Assembly (NCBI GenBank): GCA_014607495.2
Contig: CP053167.1
Location: forward strand, 6,138,001 to 6,202,000
Length of the DNA stretch: 64,000 bases
Direction: 5' to 3'
Source: Carposina sasakii
Taxonomy: Eukaryota > Arthropoda > Insecta > Lepidoptera > Carposinidae
The notes under the pieces are model-generated. The model searched no databases and was not told where the DNA came from. It saw only the letters and a program-made list of their open reading frames with translations. Made by a program: the position numbers and the translations under genes. Below are positions 1-10,392 of the stretch, piece by piece (position 1 is the first letter of the stretch; each line of letters begins with the position of its first letter).

Positions 1-121
1 ATACCTACACATAGGCACAGTTGATTTCCCAAAATAAATTAATATTCGCACACCTTACAATATATAGTCCCAATTTATATTCCTATATGTATAGGACCAT
101 TTTTTTCCATACACATACATA

Positions 122-307
122 TTCCCTGAGGTCTTGTGTCGTGGGTACTAAGCAACGGTATATAAATACATAGATAAGTATAGAAACATCCATGACTCGG
201 TTTAAAACATCGATATTTATCATATTGATGTTAGCACTTACCGGGACTCGAACCCAGGACCTATGGCGTCGCAGGCAGGGCCACTACCAACTACACCAAT
301 CGGTCGT
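122..307 (-). repeat. tRNA-derived SINE
   Basis: Read on the minus strand, the element opens with a tRNA-like head at about 307-236. It has an A-box-like GGTGTAGTTGGTAGT and a B box GGTTCGAGTCCC, followed by an AT-rich body ending near the motif CTTAGTACCCACGACACAAG. The head does not fold into a complete cloverleaf with a 3' acceptor, so this is a SINE rather than a tRNA gene. The far (3') end is not sharply defined and I saw no clear target-site duplication. Confidence 0.65.
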
Positions 308-637
308 TAAAATGGGGTAGCCGAAATGACGGCTGCATAGGACCACCGATGAAGAAAATATCTTACATACAACCACCTTAAACATTGCGGGGTCAGGATG
401 TCAATGATCAGTGCCCAGCTAGCTCTTCGCCTAAAGGAAACGTCCCTTAGTTTAGTAGACTCTTACAATACGGATACGGGCGTTAAAATGAGTTATTTTC
501 TTCAAGCCTTCAACCACACTGTCATCAAGACCTTCATTAATATTCAGGGTACGACCTGCGGGTCCCTTATGTCACGCCCACCAAAAAAAAACAAAATGTT
601 GATATAAACCCGATTAAAATATTTATATGATATTTTT

Positions 638-800
638 TCGAATAAAAAGTAGCCTATGTTCTGTCTCAACTACGGGTCTAAAGATTGTCTGTACCAAATT
701 TCATCAAAATCGGTTTTGCGAGGTTTAAGCGGGAAAGCGTAACAGACAGACAGACAGACAGACAGAGTTACTTTCGCATTTATAATATTAGTTGGGATAT
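638..800 (+). repeat. Interspersed repeat, AGTAGCCTATG / ATAATATTAGT family
   Basis: The segment runs from AAAAAGTAGCCTATG through ATCAAAATCGGTTTTGCGAG and a (CAGA)n tract to the common end ATTTATAATATTAGT. The same order of blocks recurs in this window at 1576-1877, 21884-22133, 22810-22936, 24146-24446, 25506-25752, 38752-39083, 44441-44618, 54772-54975 and 57452-58427. It carries no coding capacity. The upstream part, 361-480, resembles another dispersed repeat with a 'gactcttac' block. Confidence 0.6.
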
Positions 801-805
801 CAAAA

Positions 806-1570
806 GGTACATCAAGTGTCCAAACCTCTCCACTACTCATACCATAAGTAAATTAAACCATCATCTTCCTAAACAGACTTAGAGAGTAGACAAATGAGCA
901 GAATCAAAAAATTTATTACAACACACTTTCGAGGTGATTTTCGTAAATCGCTAAGTATACAGAACAATAGCTTCCAAAAGGTAAACAGACATTTTATGGG
1001 AAACGCCTTTTCTATAAATCGTTTGAAATAAATTGAGAAACATTGTTTTCGAAACATCTATGAATGCGATTTCGCGGACAATGCTTAGGAAGCATGACAC
1101 AGATAATTTTATGGTCATTTTAATCAATAAAATGAATTTCGAGATGAATTGAAGCGGTTTTGAATTAAATCGTGAGCACGAAGATGTTTCTTTTGGTGAA
1201 ACTTGGGGAAAAAGATTTTTTTTCTAGAAGATGTTTAAAGATCGAAATGAGTCCAGAAACGTATAATTCTATTTACCTAGGAATACTATACGCATATAAA
1301 TTTTCGCTGTTGTTCTTAGAGGGATCTAAGGCTCGACAGATTTTCATGAAATTTTTTGTGTGTAAGTATTCAATTGGATCCACAGAAGGCTTAATGGCTT
1401 TATTCGTGTTAACCGGATTCTATCAAGTGGAGCCTTCGGGTGGTCTGTGAGTGGAGCATTTTCCTAAAAAAATTGTAACCGGTCTAGTTACATTATTAAT
1501 TTTTAAAATATTCCTTTTTAATACATGTGATGTTGGTGTGCCTAATCTTAGATAATCTATCTATCTATCT
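806..1570. other. Non-coding stretch, nothing recognised
   Basis: AT-rich sequence. The only open frame of note, 1172-1450 (+), starts with a non-ATG codon and shows no family signature. I see no RNA gene or clear repeat. Confidence 0.5.
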
Positions 1571-1575
1571 ATATA

Positions 1576-1877
1576 TACATAATAATAAAAATGTAACGGA
1601 TCGCTGTCTGTAGATAGAAGATATATGAGAAAAAATATTATAGGAGGCCTTTGTCAACGCAATAGTACCCAAAAGAATGATTTTTTTGGAATTTTTGTCT
1701 GTTTGTCGGTTTGTCTGTTTGTCTGTGCGTTTGTGCACGCTAATCTCAGAAACGGCTGAACCGATTTCCATGTACTTTTCAGGAATATATTGTGACAGGT
1801 CCCACTTAACTGGAAAATGTTTTTATCGACAGTTTTTCTTTAGTCCACGCGGACGGAGTCGCGGGCGTCCACTAGTA
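1576..1877 (-). repeat. Interspersed repeat, CCGCGACTCCGTCCGCG family
   Basis: On the minus strand it begins with ACTAGTGGACGCCCGCGAC and a Tyr/poly-T region, then GAAATCGGTTCAGCCGTTTC, and ends in a (CAGACAAA)n tract. It is almost the same as the copies at 24146-24446 and 38752-39083, which share the non-canonical 5' extension AACGGATCGCTGTCTG. Open frames across it are by-products of the repeat. Confidence 0.65.
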
Positions 1878-1879
1878 AA

Positions 1880-3945
1880 TAAATAAATTCCTAAAACTAC
1901 ATCATGTATCTCATAAATTCGGAATAGGCAAATACGATAATATTGGTACGTAGATAAATAATACAATTCGTTATTTTTCTTCCGCTTTTGGATTTTTTGC
2001 TATTATCCTTCATAAGTGAACTAAACAATCGCATCCATAGCACGTAATAAATAGATATACATATTAATGTTTCCAGCAAGGTTAGAAGTAGAACATCGTT
2101 TGTTATTTTTGAACGTAAAGTCAGTATGGAAACCAAAACTTCCTTTTACGATCGTCGCGATTTTCCTGCAACTTTGCATCATAACATTAATAACGCTATT
2201 AAAGAAACGTGAATGTGTCACGTATTGAGCACATGGCATTTTCAAAATAATGTATTGTATTATATTACTTCTCACTCACCTGCTAGTAGTGGAAAGAATT
2301 AGACAAACAGATTTAGTCATTGTGTGCTCTGGAGGAGGCCTACGTCCAGTGGACTGCAATAGGCTGACGTGTGTACCTACTCGTATGTGTATAAAAGTGC
2401 CTATCGTAAATAGATCACCACTAATAATATTATTTATTATTATTAGACCTCCTAAACGGATTTTCGACTAAATGTTCGTTTTTGTTTGTCTGGTCTGCTC
2501 GATCGTGGATTCTTTTATTTTGTTACGATAATAATTTACCAAATAGTTGGTAGTTATAAAAATATCAATACTAGCGTACCTATAGATGGGTAAATAACTC
2601 TTATCTGTCTTATAATAATAATGAATAAAGTAATGTAATGTGCTGATGCGGGACTTCACTTTAATAATGCATCAGCTGCATCTCCTTCCGCGCATGTCAT
2701 AAGAGTCGACTATGGAACTCGGGCATTCTTGTGCGATATGCTAGCAACTTGCCACTAATCATTTCCATCTTTCACGGCTATTTGTACATCTAAACTATAC
2801 CCTCAAAATTGGTCAGAAGTGGCACCATGGGGTTCTATCGGCCCTTGGTTGGTGCTCTGCCTACCTCGTAAGGAATAAAGGCGTGATTATATCTCTGTAT
2901 GTATGTCCCGGCTATGCTAAACGTGTCTGTGGGATCACCATTATGATCCTGCAGTTCTGGCCAACCTGAACACACCGTGTCTAAGTAGGTATACCTATAT
3001 CTTTTTTGATACTTATTATCATCATCATAAATGTTGATTTCTTCTAACTGTAATTTAGAAGATTTTTACAGCCACCAAAAAAAAGACATCCAAAAATGCA
3101 TCAGACGACAAACAAAAGTGTCATTTCCACAATTTGGTCATTTAAGACATTGTCAAGGCTGTCGGGTTAAAAGTTGCAAAACTACAGCTGTACAGTTTTG
3201 CAAGGGAGCGGACAAGGTTCGAATCCAACCGAACGTAGATCTCGTCTCGAAACGTGTCGTAACGTATCTGGTTACCAAAATGATAAATTATCTTACTTAT
3301 TACTTTACTATATGGACGGAAAAAGTTTGGTAAATATTCGCCAAGTTCGAACCTAATGCCGCTGTTCGAGAGTAACATAGGTCCGAAATAGTGGATCATG
3401 TAATTTAGAGTTGACGATTTTACATAACGCCCTATAACCATGTAGGTACCTACTAGCCCCTATAACTAGCAATTTTACCAGTTTGTAGATAAACCATACC
3501 CTAGTGTGGGCGAAATTGATATTCAATATATTGCTCTCAAAAAGTCCGAATCTGGACAGCCAGTAGCTCTAGTCATTCCAGGCCATGAAAACATACCTGA
3601 ACACTGTGGTAATTTAGTAACGAAGTATTGTATAATCTATGACTTCGCGCCAATTCTGACTTCCAAAATTACTTATAGGTACCTAAGTAAACCAACTTGG
3701 TTTGTTTACCTGCCTGCAACCTATCGGTTTTATTGTAATACCTAGGTAAGTTAAGTTATTAATTATCAGAGGTAATCTCCAGTTAGATTAAAGGCAGGTA
3801 CCTATCTACATAGAAGCTTTTACCTTTGCGCTTTTATTTTATATAACTACCCTCATATAGTTTTTTGATCCTTACCGGACTTATTGTACAAACTAGTTTT
3901 TTGCAAAGGGTATTTTTTTTCTGTATAGTTCTTAAATAACAAATA
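1880..3945. other. Intergenic, repeat fragments only
   Basis: Contains a LINE 3'-tail fragment at about 2318-2372 (GGAGGCCTACGTCCAGTGGA) and a minus-strand dispersed-repeat fragment at about 2640-2965. Part of that fragment ('accctcaaaattggtcagaa') recurs at 38335-38455. Short open frames at 3031-3333 and 3506-3745 have no recognisable domain and no splice context that I trust. Confidence 0.5.
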
Positions 3946-3954
3946 AAATAATTT

Positions 3955-4046
3955 ATAAAATTATTAATAAAGAAATGGAAAAAATTCTTCACCCGAGTGG
4001 GAATCGAACCCACGACCTCTGCATTCCGTGCCAGCGCTCTTAAATT
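3955..4046 (-). repeat. SINE monomer, 5'-truncated
   Basis: Minus-strand copy of the short tRNA-derived SINE seen whole at 30642-30744. It begins at AAGAGCGCTGGCACGG, so the A box is missing, and it keeps the B box GTGGGTTCGATTCCC. It ends in the tail CTTTATTAATAATTTTAT. The 9-bp sequence aaataattt flanks it at 3946-3954 and 4047-4055, as expected of a LINE-type insertion with 5' truncation. Confidence 0.7.
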
Positions 4047-4597
4047 AAATAATTTCCAAACACTTACCACTGGTGAAATCCCATCAAACGTCAAAGGTAA
4101 ATTTTCTTAAAAACACGGACGTTGACAACTGTGAGCATGCCATCAACAACATTGATTCAAAATTCACAAACAATAGACCACTGGCGGTATACCGCGAAAC
4201 CACAGCTAAAACAAACTATAAAATTAACTGCGATCACTCGAAAACTGTGAGAAAACACTTGGTTCTCACTTGGAAATGCGCAAGCTGCAAGCACAGAGAA
4301 TTCCTGTGCTTTTTTCTCGCGACGAATTTATGGTGTATTTTTAGTCGTTAGCGTCAATACTAGTGCGCGGTTATACGGTCACTGACGTCGAACTAAAGTA
4401 ACTTGAGTGTACTGTATACCGCGGCTTCGCCAATAGTTTGTACTCGAACTTAGGTCTAATCTTAGGTTATCTATCAAGCATTTATGACTGACATGTGTAA
4501 AGTTTATTATCCAATTACTTGTCAGCGTTTTTGTAACTTTGTTCTGTTATGAATAAAATGTCGTTGTTAATTAAATTAACTTTAACTTTTAATTAAA

Positions 4598-4739
4598 AGC
4601 GCCATCTGTGATACAGATTAAAATTCAGAATGATGCGCCATCTCGTAGATATAGTGTAAATTTATTTAAATTGTTTGCATGATTCAGTGAGTTGACATTG
4701 TATAGATGGCGCGTGTTCCGTATTTACTAAAGCGCCATC
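4598..4739. promoter_or_regulatory. Cluster of four AGATGGCGC-type motifs
   Basis: GCGCCATCT or its complement occurs at 4599-4607, 4635-4643, 4704-4712 and 4732-4740, three in one orientation and one in the other. The block ends about 105 bp before the 5S rRNA gene. The motif resembles the published insect CTCF core, but this is recognition by eye. Further single copies lie near 36708, 41913 and 61470. Confidence 0.35.
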
Positions 4740-4818
4740 TATTGAAAACTTTTGATTTTAGTTCGTTTAATTTTTATAAGATGTCGCTTTTTAATTCAAC
4801 CTTGCCTTAAGAAGGAAC

Positions 4819-4826
4819 TATATTTA
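4819..4826 (+). promoter_or_regulatory. TATA-like element of the 5S gene
   Basis: TATATTTA lies about 21-28 bp before the first base of the 5S rRNA gene. Insect 5S genes are known to need an upstream TATA-like element near -29 to -24 as well as the internal control region, so the placement fits. Confidence 0.5.
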
Positions 4827-4846
4827 TGAAATTCAAATCTTCGCTT

Positions 4847-4964
4847 GCCAACGTTCATACCATGTTGAATACACCGGTTCTCGTCCGATCACCGAAGTTA
4901 AGCAACATCGGGCGAAGTCAGTACTTGGATGGGTGACCGCCTGGGAACACTTCGTAATGTTGGC
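4847..4964 (+). rRNA. 5S ribosomal RNA
   Basis: A 118-nt sequence runs from GCCAACGT to ATGTTGGC, and these ends pair to form helix I. The internal control region is intact: AAGTTAAGCAACATCGGGC near 4895-4913 and GGATGGGTGACCGCCTGGGA near 4927-4946. The ATGTTG at 4862-4867 pairs with CAACAT at 4903-4908. Helix V has CGAAG (4913-4917) opposite CTTCG (4950-4954), where I recall GC-rich pairs in other insects. The two sides have changed together and pairing is preserved, which argues for a functional or recently functional gene. It is followed at once by T5. It is a single copy here, not a tandem array. A 5S-derived retrocopy is the alternative, but the upstream TATA element and terminator argue against that. 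Confidence 0.85.
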
Positions 4965-4969
4965 TTTTT
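4965..4969 (+). terminator. RNA polymerase III terminator
   Basis: A run of five T directly follows the last paired base of the 5S rRNA, the normal Pol III stop signal. Confidence 0.75.
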
Positions 4970-5338
4970 GCACTCACTCGCTTTGTTTTGCAATACATTT
5001 TTGTATAGCATACTAGTAGAACTAGCGAGCACTCGCTTATTGTTATATCTGTGATAGATAATAAATAATACTACCTAGATGTGTATCGTTCTCATTCCAC
5101 AGGACATAAAATTAAAATAAGCTAGGTAAATTAAAACTGTAAAGTGAATGCTGATCTCTTTAATTAAACATTACACTTAATATCAAGTCCTGTGCAAGCC
5201 GAGTCATTCTAAAAATAAAATACAAAGTTTACTACATATAGGTACCTATATTGTTTACCTACTTTACTTACAAGCTACCTCTTATGCTTTTGATTAGAAA
5301 TCATTATTATATCATATTATAGAATATCATTATAATAG

Positions 5339-7793
5339 TTATTCAACAACAGGTGATGAGTCATCATCATCATTACTGTCACCAGATCTTCCTTTGCTTG
5401 CAATTGGAAGTCCACTTCCCACCGCACTTGAACCTCCAATTATCCTATAGAAGGGCACATCATCATAATTGTCGTCATCATCATCTGTTCCAGATTTAAT
5501 TACATCGTTTTCATAAAGTTCATTGCCATCTCTATTCAATGAATTACTCTTTCTTGTACCCTTGGCTAGAGATAGTTTTACAGAGGGTTTGTCAGTAGTC
5601 GCAGATACTGTTTTATTTCTCTGGGTTTCCTCGTCTTCAGATGAAGAATTTTGAGCATGGCGCGATTCAAAATCATCGGGATGGCCCCAATGATGGAAAT
5701 TCACATTTGACACTACTGGTTCGGAAGCAATTATTTTGTGCTGAATTGTAAATGATTCGTGCTCCTGAAGATGGTTTGCATCGTCATCATCACTATCATA
5801 ATATTTACTGCCTGTGCTAAAATATTTACTCCCACCGCTGAAGTGTTCGTTTCCACTACTATAGTCATCATCATCGTGGTAATTAGTAACGCTATCTAGA
5901 TGTTCATTTTCATCACCAAATTGTTTCTTATTATGTTTAAAGTGTCCATTTTGATGCGGATATGAATGCGAATTGCCGTAGTTGCCACCATTAATAGCCG
6001 ACGTAAATGAATCTGATAATTTTTTTGGTTGAATGGATGAAAATAATTTATGAATAGGTATTACTGCAAGCACTTTAGGAGGATCAAGAAGATGGACTAG
6101 TACAGCATCTGGTTTAGGATACTTCTCACCATATAATTGTCTGAATGGATTTTTTATCTGATTTCGTATTAAATCTTGGTATTCAAGTGGATATCCAATC
6201 CAGATCAATCTTATCTTCAGGTTTGTAGTTGGATATTTGCTCCCATTTACGTCTAGCACCCGTCCATGATGCTCTATGAATATTCCGTTTCTCTGCAGTG
6301 TTTTCTTTACTATTGATTTCAAAGAATTTATAACTGAAGGTGATGAATTGAAATCTTTTTCGTTGTCGTTATTAACCGCTTTAAGTTCTTGATCAAACCA
6401 TTGGTCGAAAGGTTTCCTTTGACCTGGTTTTGGACGATCTACTTGAGACCAGGAATACAGGTGTTCGTAGTCACCTGGACGATAGAAACTGGGCAATTTT
6501 ATAGGTCTTTTAAAAGGAGGTGCTTTTACTGGTGCTTTATTAGGGTGTGGCACTGAATTCGCCCAGTTATCCGACTCATCGTAATAATCGGGGTGAAAGC
6601 TTCCAGTAAATTCGTGGGAATTTTCGAAAGGATATTTAGGACGATTATGTACATGATATAGTTTATCTGGGTCGTCTGGCCCCTTTACAACAGGTTTATT
6701 TTGCGTAACTTCATAAGGATATTTCTTGGATGGTTTCCCGTTTGGTAAGGGTTTCACACCGTGTACCCAATGGGCTGGCTCTTCATATGAGCCGATATTA
6801 GGTCCATGCACATTAACCCAATGTTCTGGATATTCAAAAGGTTTTCCGTTTTCGTCAGAAGGGTGTACATGATTAGGCACTTTTTTATTTGGATAGTTAC
6901 TAACATTATGCGGTGGTCGGTGTGGTTTTTTCCCTTCGTGACCTTTCAATCCACCTTTGATTAAGTATGTGTTTGCGAGATCAATTGCCGTTTTATCAGA
7001 CGATAATGATTCAAGGCCATCATTAGGGTCCCAATTGAGATTGGGAATTTCTTTCTGCTTTCTTTTATTTGGTACGTATGCAAAAGTATCCGGACTATCT
7101 TCATATTGATAGAAAAATACTACGAGTCGTTTAACATTGCCAGGACGTAAAGAGTTTAGTACCGAAGGTTTTTCTTTTTGGGAGCATATGCATTGGTTGT
7201 GTTCTGATGGCGAGGTGTTCCAGGAATGATGATGACCTGGTTCAGGATATAGCTGATGATGTACAAATCCTGGCCATTTTGAACTATGTTCTTGAGTAAC
7301 GTTAAGGGTAGTAAAATTTCTGCAATGGCGAATTATTTATATTAGTTCGATATTAAGTTGTACCTATATTTTAGTTTAAGCAAAAGTTGAGGCTAGCTTA
7401 AGATAAGTGAAAATTAAGGCTGGTTGTTTATTTATCCATTTCCACACTATATGTGTAAGTAAGAGATATAACTAGGTAGCTAAGCTTTTGATAAATTAAA
7501 ACTCACCCGTTAGATAATTTTAAGTTGACCAAGGATAAGCATATGAGTAGCAACAGCTGTAAAAAGTAAAATTACTTTACAAACCTGTCTAATAAGAAAT
7601 ATACTTAGGATAATAATAATATGATTTCTCATGAGCAAAGCAGATCGGACTATTAAAAGTGCAACAAAAAAAAAGTTAGGTATGGCTATGCTGCGTAAAA
7701 TGTTGTACATGTAGATAAGTAGGTATTAAAAGTTATGACAAACTAACATAATCCTGATTAAAATTAGCTTTTACTCACCTTTTTTGAAAACAT
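5339..7793 (-). CDS. Secreted Asp/His/Pro-rich protein, 681 aa, three exons
   Basis: I do not recognise this protein. Coding exons on the minus strand are 7793-7779, 7556-7507 and 7319-5339. Donors are GTGAGT at 7778 and 7506. Acceptors are TTTTTACAG ending at 7557 and TTGCAG ending at 7320. Phases are 0 and 2, and the sum is 2046 nt with an in-frame TAA. The tiny first exon encodes MFSKK, and with exon 2 it makes a clear signal peptide (basic, then LLLLICLSLV, to about residue 20). Residues 23-30 hold two N-glycosylation sites (NFT, NVT). Residues 65 and 67 (C-I-C) are the only cysteines I see after the signal peptide. Residues 150-330 are rich in Pro, His, Tyr and Trp, with HW-x-VHG repeats. 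Residues 348-455 look like a folded domain. From 490 onward the chain is Asp/Ser/His-rich with several D4-D5 runs. An extracellular structural or metal/mineral-binding role is possible but unproven. ATTAAA on the minus strand at 5164-5159 is a possible poly(A) signal. Confidence 0.8.
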
Positions 7794-7804
7794 TTTTAAT
7801 AAAA

Positions 7805-7828
7805 CTAAACAAATAGATGAAACTTCAT
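7805..7828 (-). other. Upstream ORF in the leader of the secreted-protein gene
   Basis: A seven-codon reading frame (M K F H L F V stop) lies 11 nt before the proposed start codon at 7793. If the transcript starts near 7845, as the TATA box suggests, this uORF would lie in the leader and could lower translation of the main frame. Confidence 0.35.
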
Positions 7829-7870
7829 GCTGTGTTAACACAAGTCTAATTATAACATGGTTTTGTTTCT

Positions 7871-7878
7871 TATTTATA
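7871..7878 (-). promoter_or_regulatory. TATA box of the secreted-protein gene
   Basis: TATAAATA on the minus strand, about 80 bp before the start codon at 7793. Transcription would be expected near 7840-7850. The assignment rests on position and consensus only. Confidence 0.45.
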
Positions 7879-8138
7879 TGTTATACTAACATAATAATTA
7901 GTCTTACATTAAATTAAGATGAGTCGAATTGCCGCAACAAATCAACATTTTACAATAATTGCATGAAATAATACAAATAAATAATTTAACTTTATTCCTA
8001 TCCCACGAAGATGAAAAGTTTTTATATTTACTATATGAGTCTACACTTAACATTCTAGACAATCTCAGTTCGTTAAAATAACTAAGGGTCAAGTCAGTGA
8101 CATAATTTCATCTTAGGGTCAGGTACAGTAGCTCTATA

Positions 8139-8229
8139 CAGGATGATTTTCGGTCGTCAACGTTCCCGAAAAGTACTGAATCTCCTCGTCATCACGATCA
8201 TTTTTCTCCATGGAAGCATACCTGGGAAA
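8139..8229 (-). repeat. End fragment of MITE family 2
   Basis: CAGGATGATTTTCGGTCGTC and the following block to 'catggaagcatacctgggaa' match, in reverse orientation, the right end of the element at 34915-35269. It is flanked by TA on the outer side. Confidence 0.6.
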
Positions 8230-8308
8230 CGCACATTGACCCTTCCCGACCCGTCCACCCACTGGACATTCTGACCTGCCTAGCGTGGTGACTATGAGCA
8301 AAACCCCC

Positions 8309-8310
<2 letters not shown>

Positions 8311-8356
<46 letters not shown>

Positions 8357-8357
8357 G

Positions 8358-8407
<50 letters not shown>
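8311..8407. repeat. (AT)n microsatellite
   Basis: Two long TA runs are separated by the short unique piece CATAGGG. A (CA)n tract at about 8411-8427 follows. Long reading frames of alternating Tyr/Ile on both strands here are artefacts of the dinucleotide repeat. Confidence 0.95.
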
Positions 8408-8429
8408 TACTCACACACACACACACATA

Positions 8430-8497
8430 CTTATGGCGTGCCCTGGGGGAGGCCTGCGTCCAGCAGTGGACTGCAATAGGCTGAACACGACGAGACG
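8430..8497 (+). repeat. LINE 3'-tail fragment
   Basis: GTGCCCTGGGGGAGGCCTGC followed by 'gtccagcagtggactgcaat' and 'aggctga' is the common 3' end of an RTE-type lepidopteran LINE. The same end is at 45830-45870 and, inverted, at 18834-18885. Confidence 0.7.
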
Positions 8498-8866
8498 ACA
8501 GCATCAACTATCCTTCAGATAGGTTATCGTAAAATTTTATTGGTAAATTGCATGCTTGTATGAGTCTTCTCTGCGCTCTGAGCGAATCATTATTTTAAGA
8601 TTTCATTTTAATGAGTCCGATATATTTCTCGCTTCCTTGTTATTTATCGATTTATGTTGTTAATTAGCTCTTACAAATTCTGAGTTGTAACAACGCAGTA
8701 TGACAATGTTACCTATATTTTACATTTACGGTGTCACTCTTGTGCCACTACTGTAGGTATTTACTTAAGGCTTAGAGTGAATAATTTACTCTAATAAGTG
8801 TTGTGTCCCTAAAATGGGTTAGTCATAACTGCAGTATCGTGAGCCAGCCCGTTTTTACCAAAGAAA

Positions 8867-8965
8867 ACGCTCTTGAGTTCCTAAGTCAACTCTTACGATA
8901 TGCACGAAAGGAGATGCAGCTGATGTACTTACGTATTCTAGTGAAGCCATGTATAGACACAGCAA
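8867..8965 (+). repeat. Dispersed repeat fragment (GACTCTTACGACATGCA block)
   Basis: CTCTTGAGTTCCTAAGTCAAC through GGAGATGCAGCTGATG matches 14670-14760 and 19190-19265 on the plus strand and 11310-11400 on the minus strand. It is probably part of a LINE 3' untranslated region. Confidence 0.55.
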
Positions 8966-9193
8966 AATCAAACATCTAGACGAAGTGTACGTTTTCTTAT
9001 AAATTATAATACCGCTTTCCAAAGGCCACACGATCTCTGCAGGTTACAAATATTTAAAAAAAGGTGGTAAGTCAATTTAAAAACACAATTTACTCATATC
9101 ACGTCTACGTCGTTTTCAACGTCAAAATCACTGTCAAAAATGTAACCAAAGCAACAAAAATACAAAAAAAATAACCACCTTCAGGTTCATACC

Positions 9194-9523
9194 ATGAATT
9201 CGGCTATTGCCGTTAAACTAATAACTGGTGTCAATCCAATACATTCCAGCATATTAACGTACCAGAGCAGTAAGCTAAATCATGTATGGAGATATGTTGG
9301 AACCTCACCTTCAGGTACCCCAGGGGCTGGTGCGGGAAGAGGAGGGGGTGCGGGAGGGTCAGTAAGAGAATCCGGAGGGGCTTTAGGTAAATACGGAGCA
9401 GCTCAAGAAGAGTCATTCTTCTACAACAAAGAGAGAGAACAGCTAGAGAAAATCAAGAATAAGCTGAAGCAAGAGCCGAGAAAGCCACCTGCCACCCAGA
9501 AACATGGTGATCCGAAGAAGTAA
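9194..9523 (+). CDS. ATP synthase F1 inhibitor IF1-like, copy 1 (canonical-type)
   Basis: 109-aa protein of the IF1 (IATP) family. It is expected in the mitochondrial matrix, where IF1 blocks ATP hydrolysis by F1-ATPase by inserting at the catalytic interface. Residues 1-34 form an Arg/Lys/Ser-rich leader without acids. WRY-V at 32-35 fits a processing site, and a Gly-rich linker (41-55) follows. Residues 54-66 (GGSVRESGGALGK) and 72-77 (EESFFY) match the inhibitory segment of mammalian IF1. The positions equal to bovine E30, Y33(F) and F34 are kept, while those of E26 and R32 are changed. A short helix EQLEKIKNKLK ends the conserved part. The long antiparallel coiled coil and His residues of mammalian IF1 are absent. 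No intron interrupts the frame. It is first of four same-strand paralogues. Confidence 0.85.
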   Translation: MNSAIAVKLITGVNPIHSSILTYQSSKLNHVWRYVGTSPSGTPGAGAGRGGGAGGSVRESGGALGKYGAAQEESFFYNKEREQLEKIKNKLKQEPRKPPATQKHGDPKK

Positions 9524-9529
9524 GGTTAT

Positions 9530-10380
9530 AAGAAGTTTTCTGTATGTGTGGACTATCCAATGAATTAGTTGTTCAAAGGTATGATATACAAAATATCATA
9601 GAAGTTTATAACGTTTATATAGAAATGTAAATACATTGAGTGAAAATTGATGTTATTTTTATTACATTAGGGCGATATGGTTGATCCTCGAACGAAACAA
9701 TTAGGTCTTTAACAAACTAATATACTCGTATATATCATATATATCACATACCTATACTAGTGAAGTGAGTAAAATCGCTTGTGCCAGGTTCAGGTTACAA
9801 ACAGCAGTATTTTGACTTTATTGTGAAGATTCTTGTAGCATGTGCGTCACTCGCCGATATTTTACAGATTTTTCAGTTAGGTTGTAGGGTTGCAGACACA
9901 AGATCTGCGTTCGTCAACTTTACTAGGAAGATATATGCGAATATGGCTGCATGGAATTCTACTTTGATCTAAAAAAATATATTAAATAATTCAAATTGTC
10001 AATCATAAAACAATGCAAATGACATTAAATTTCAAGATTCGCTTGGATGGCCATGCAATTACAAAAACGTAAAATTTTCGTGGTTTAACTAAATAAACTA
10101 TTAAAATTGATACATAAAATAAGATGTGAAGGTACGACACGTGTGATACTATGTTTTTCTTACATCCAAGTTACTTACATCAGCTGAACCATCTCATCCA
10201 AAAGCATGCAAGTAACTGCAGCACAGATTTAGTTCAATAGTAGGTACCGTACCCAGTTGCTAGCACTTAATTAAAATATTGGCTTATGCTTAAAAATACT
10301 ACCATTTTATCAGATGCCCTTGACTCAAATTTATTGAATATTTCAGATACTATAAGTCTACTACTACTACTAATTCCAGG
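9530..10380. other. Spacer between IF1-like copies 1 and 2
   Basis: AT-rich spacer. An open frame at 9781-9972 contains the leader-like string TRKIYANMAA but begins with GTG and has no IF1 core after it. Pyrimidine-rich AG sites at about 10346 and 10380 could be acceptors for a 5' untranslated exon of copy 2. Confidence 0.4.
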
Positions 10381-10392
10381 CAACACAAAGAC

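Noticed and set aside
5395..5455. Trypsin-like activation site (YRIIGG) at residues 646-651 of the secreted protein
   Set aside because: Only 30 residues follow, with no His-Asp-Ser catalytic domain, so the resemblance is chance.
8198..8507. Long Tyr/Ile-rich open frames on both strands
   Set aside because: They are produced by the (AT)n microsatellite and the flanking LINE tail, with no start context or domain.
9781..9972. Fifth IF1-like gene or pseudogene
   Set aside because: The TRKIYANMAA string resembles the leader ends of the cluster, but the frame starts with GTG and no IF1 core follows on any frame.
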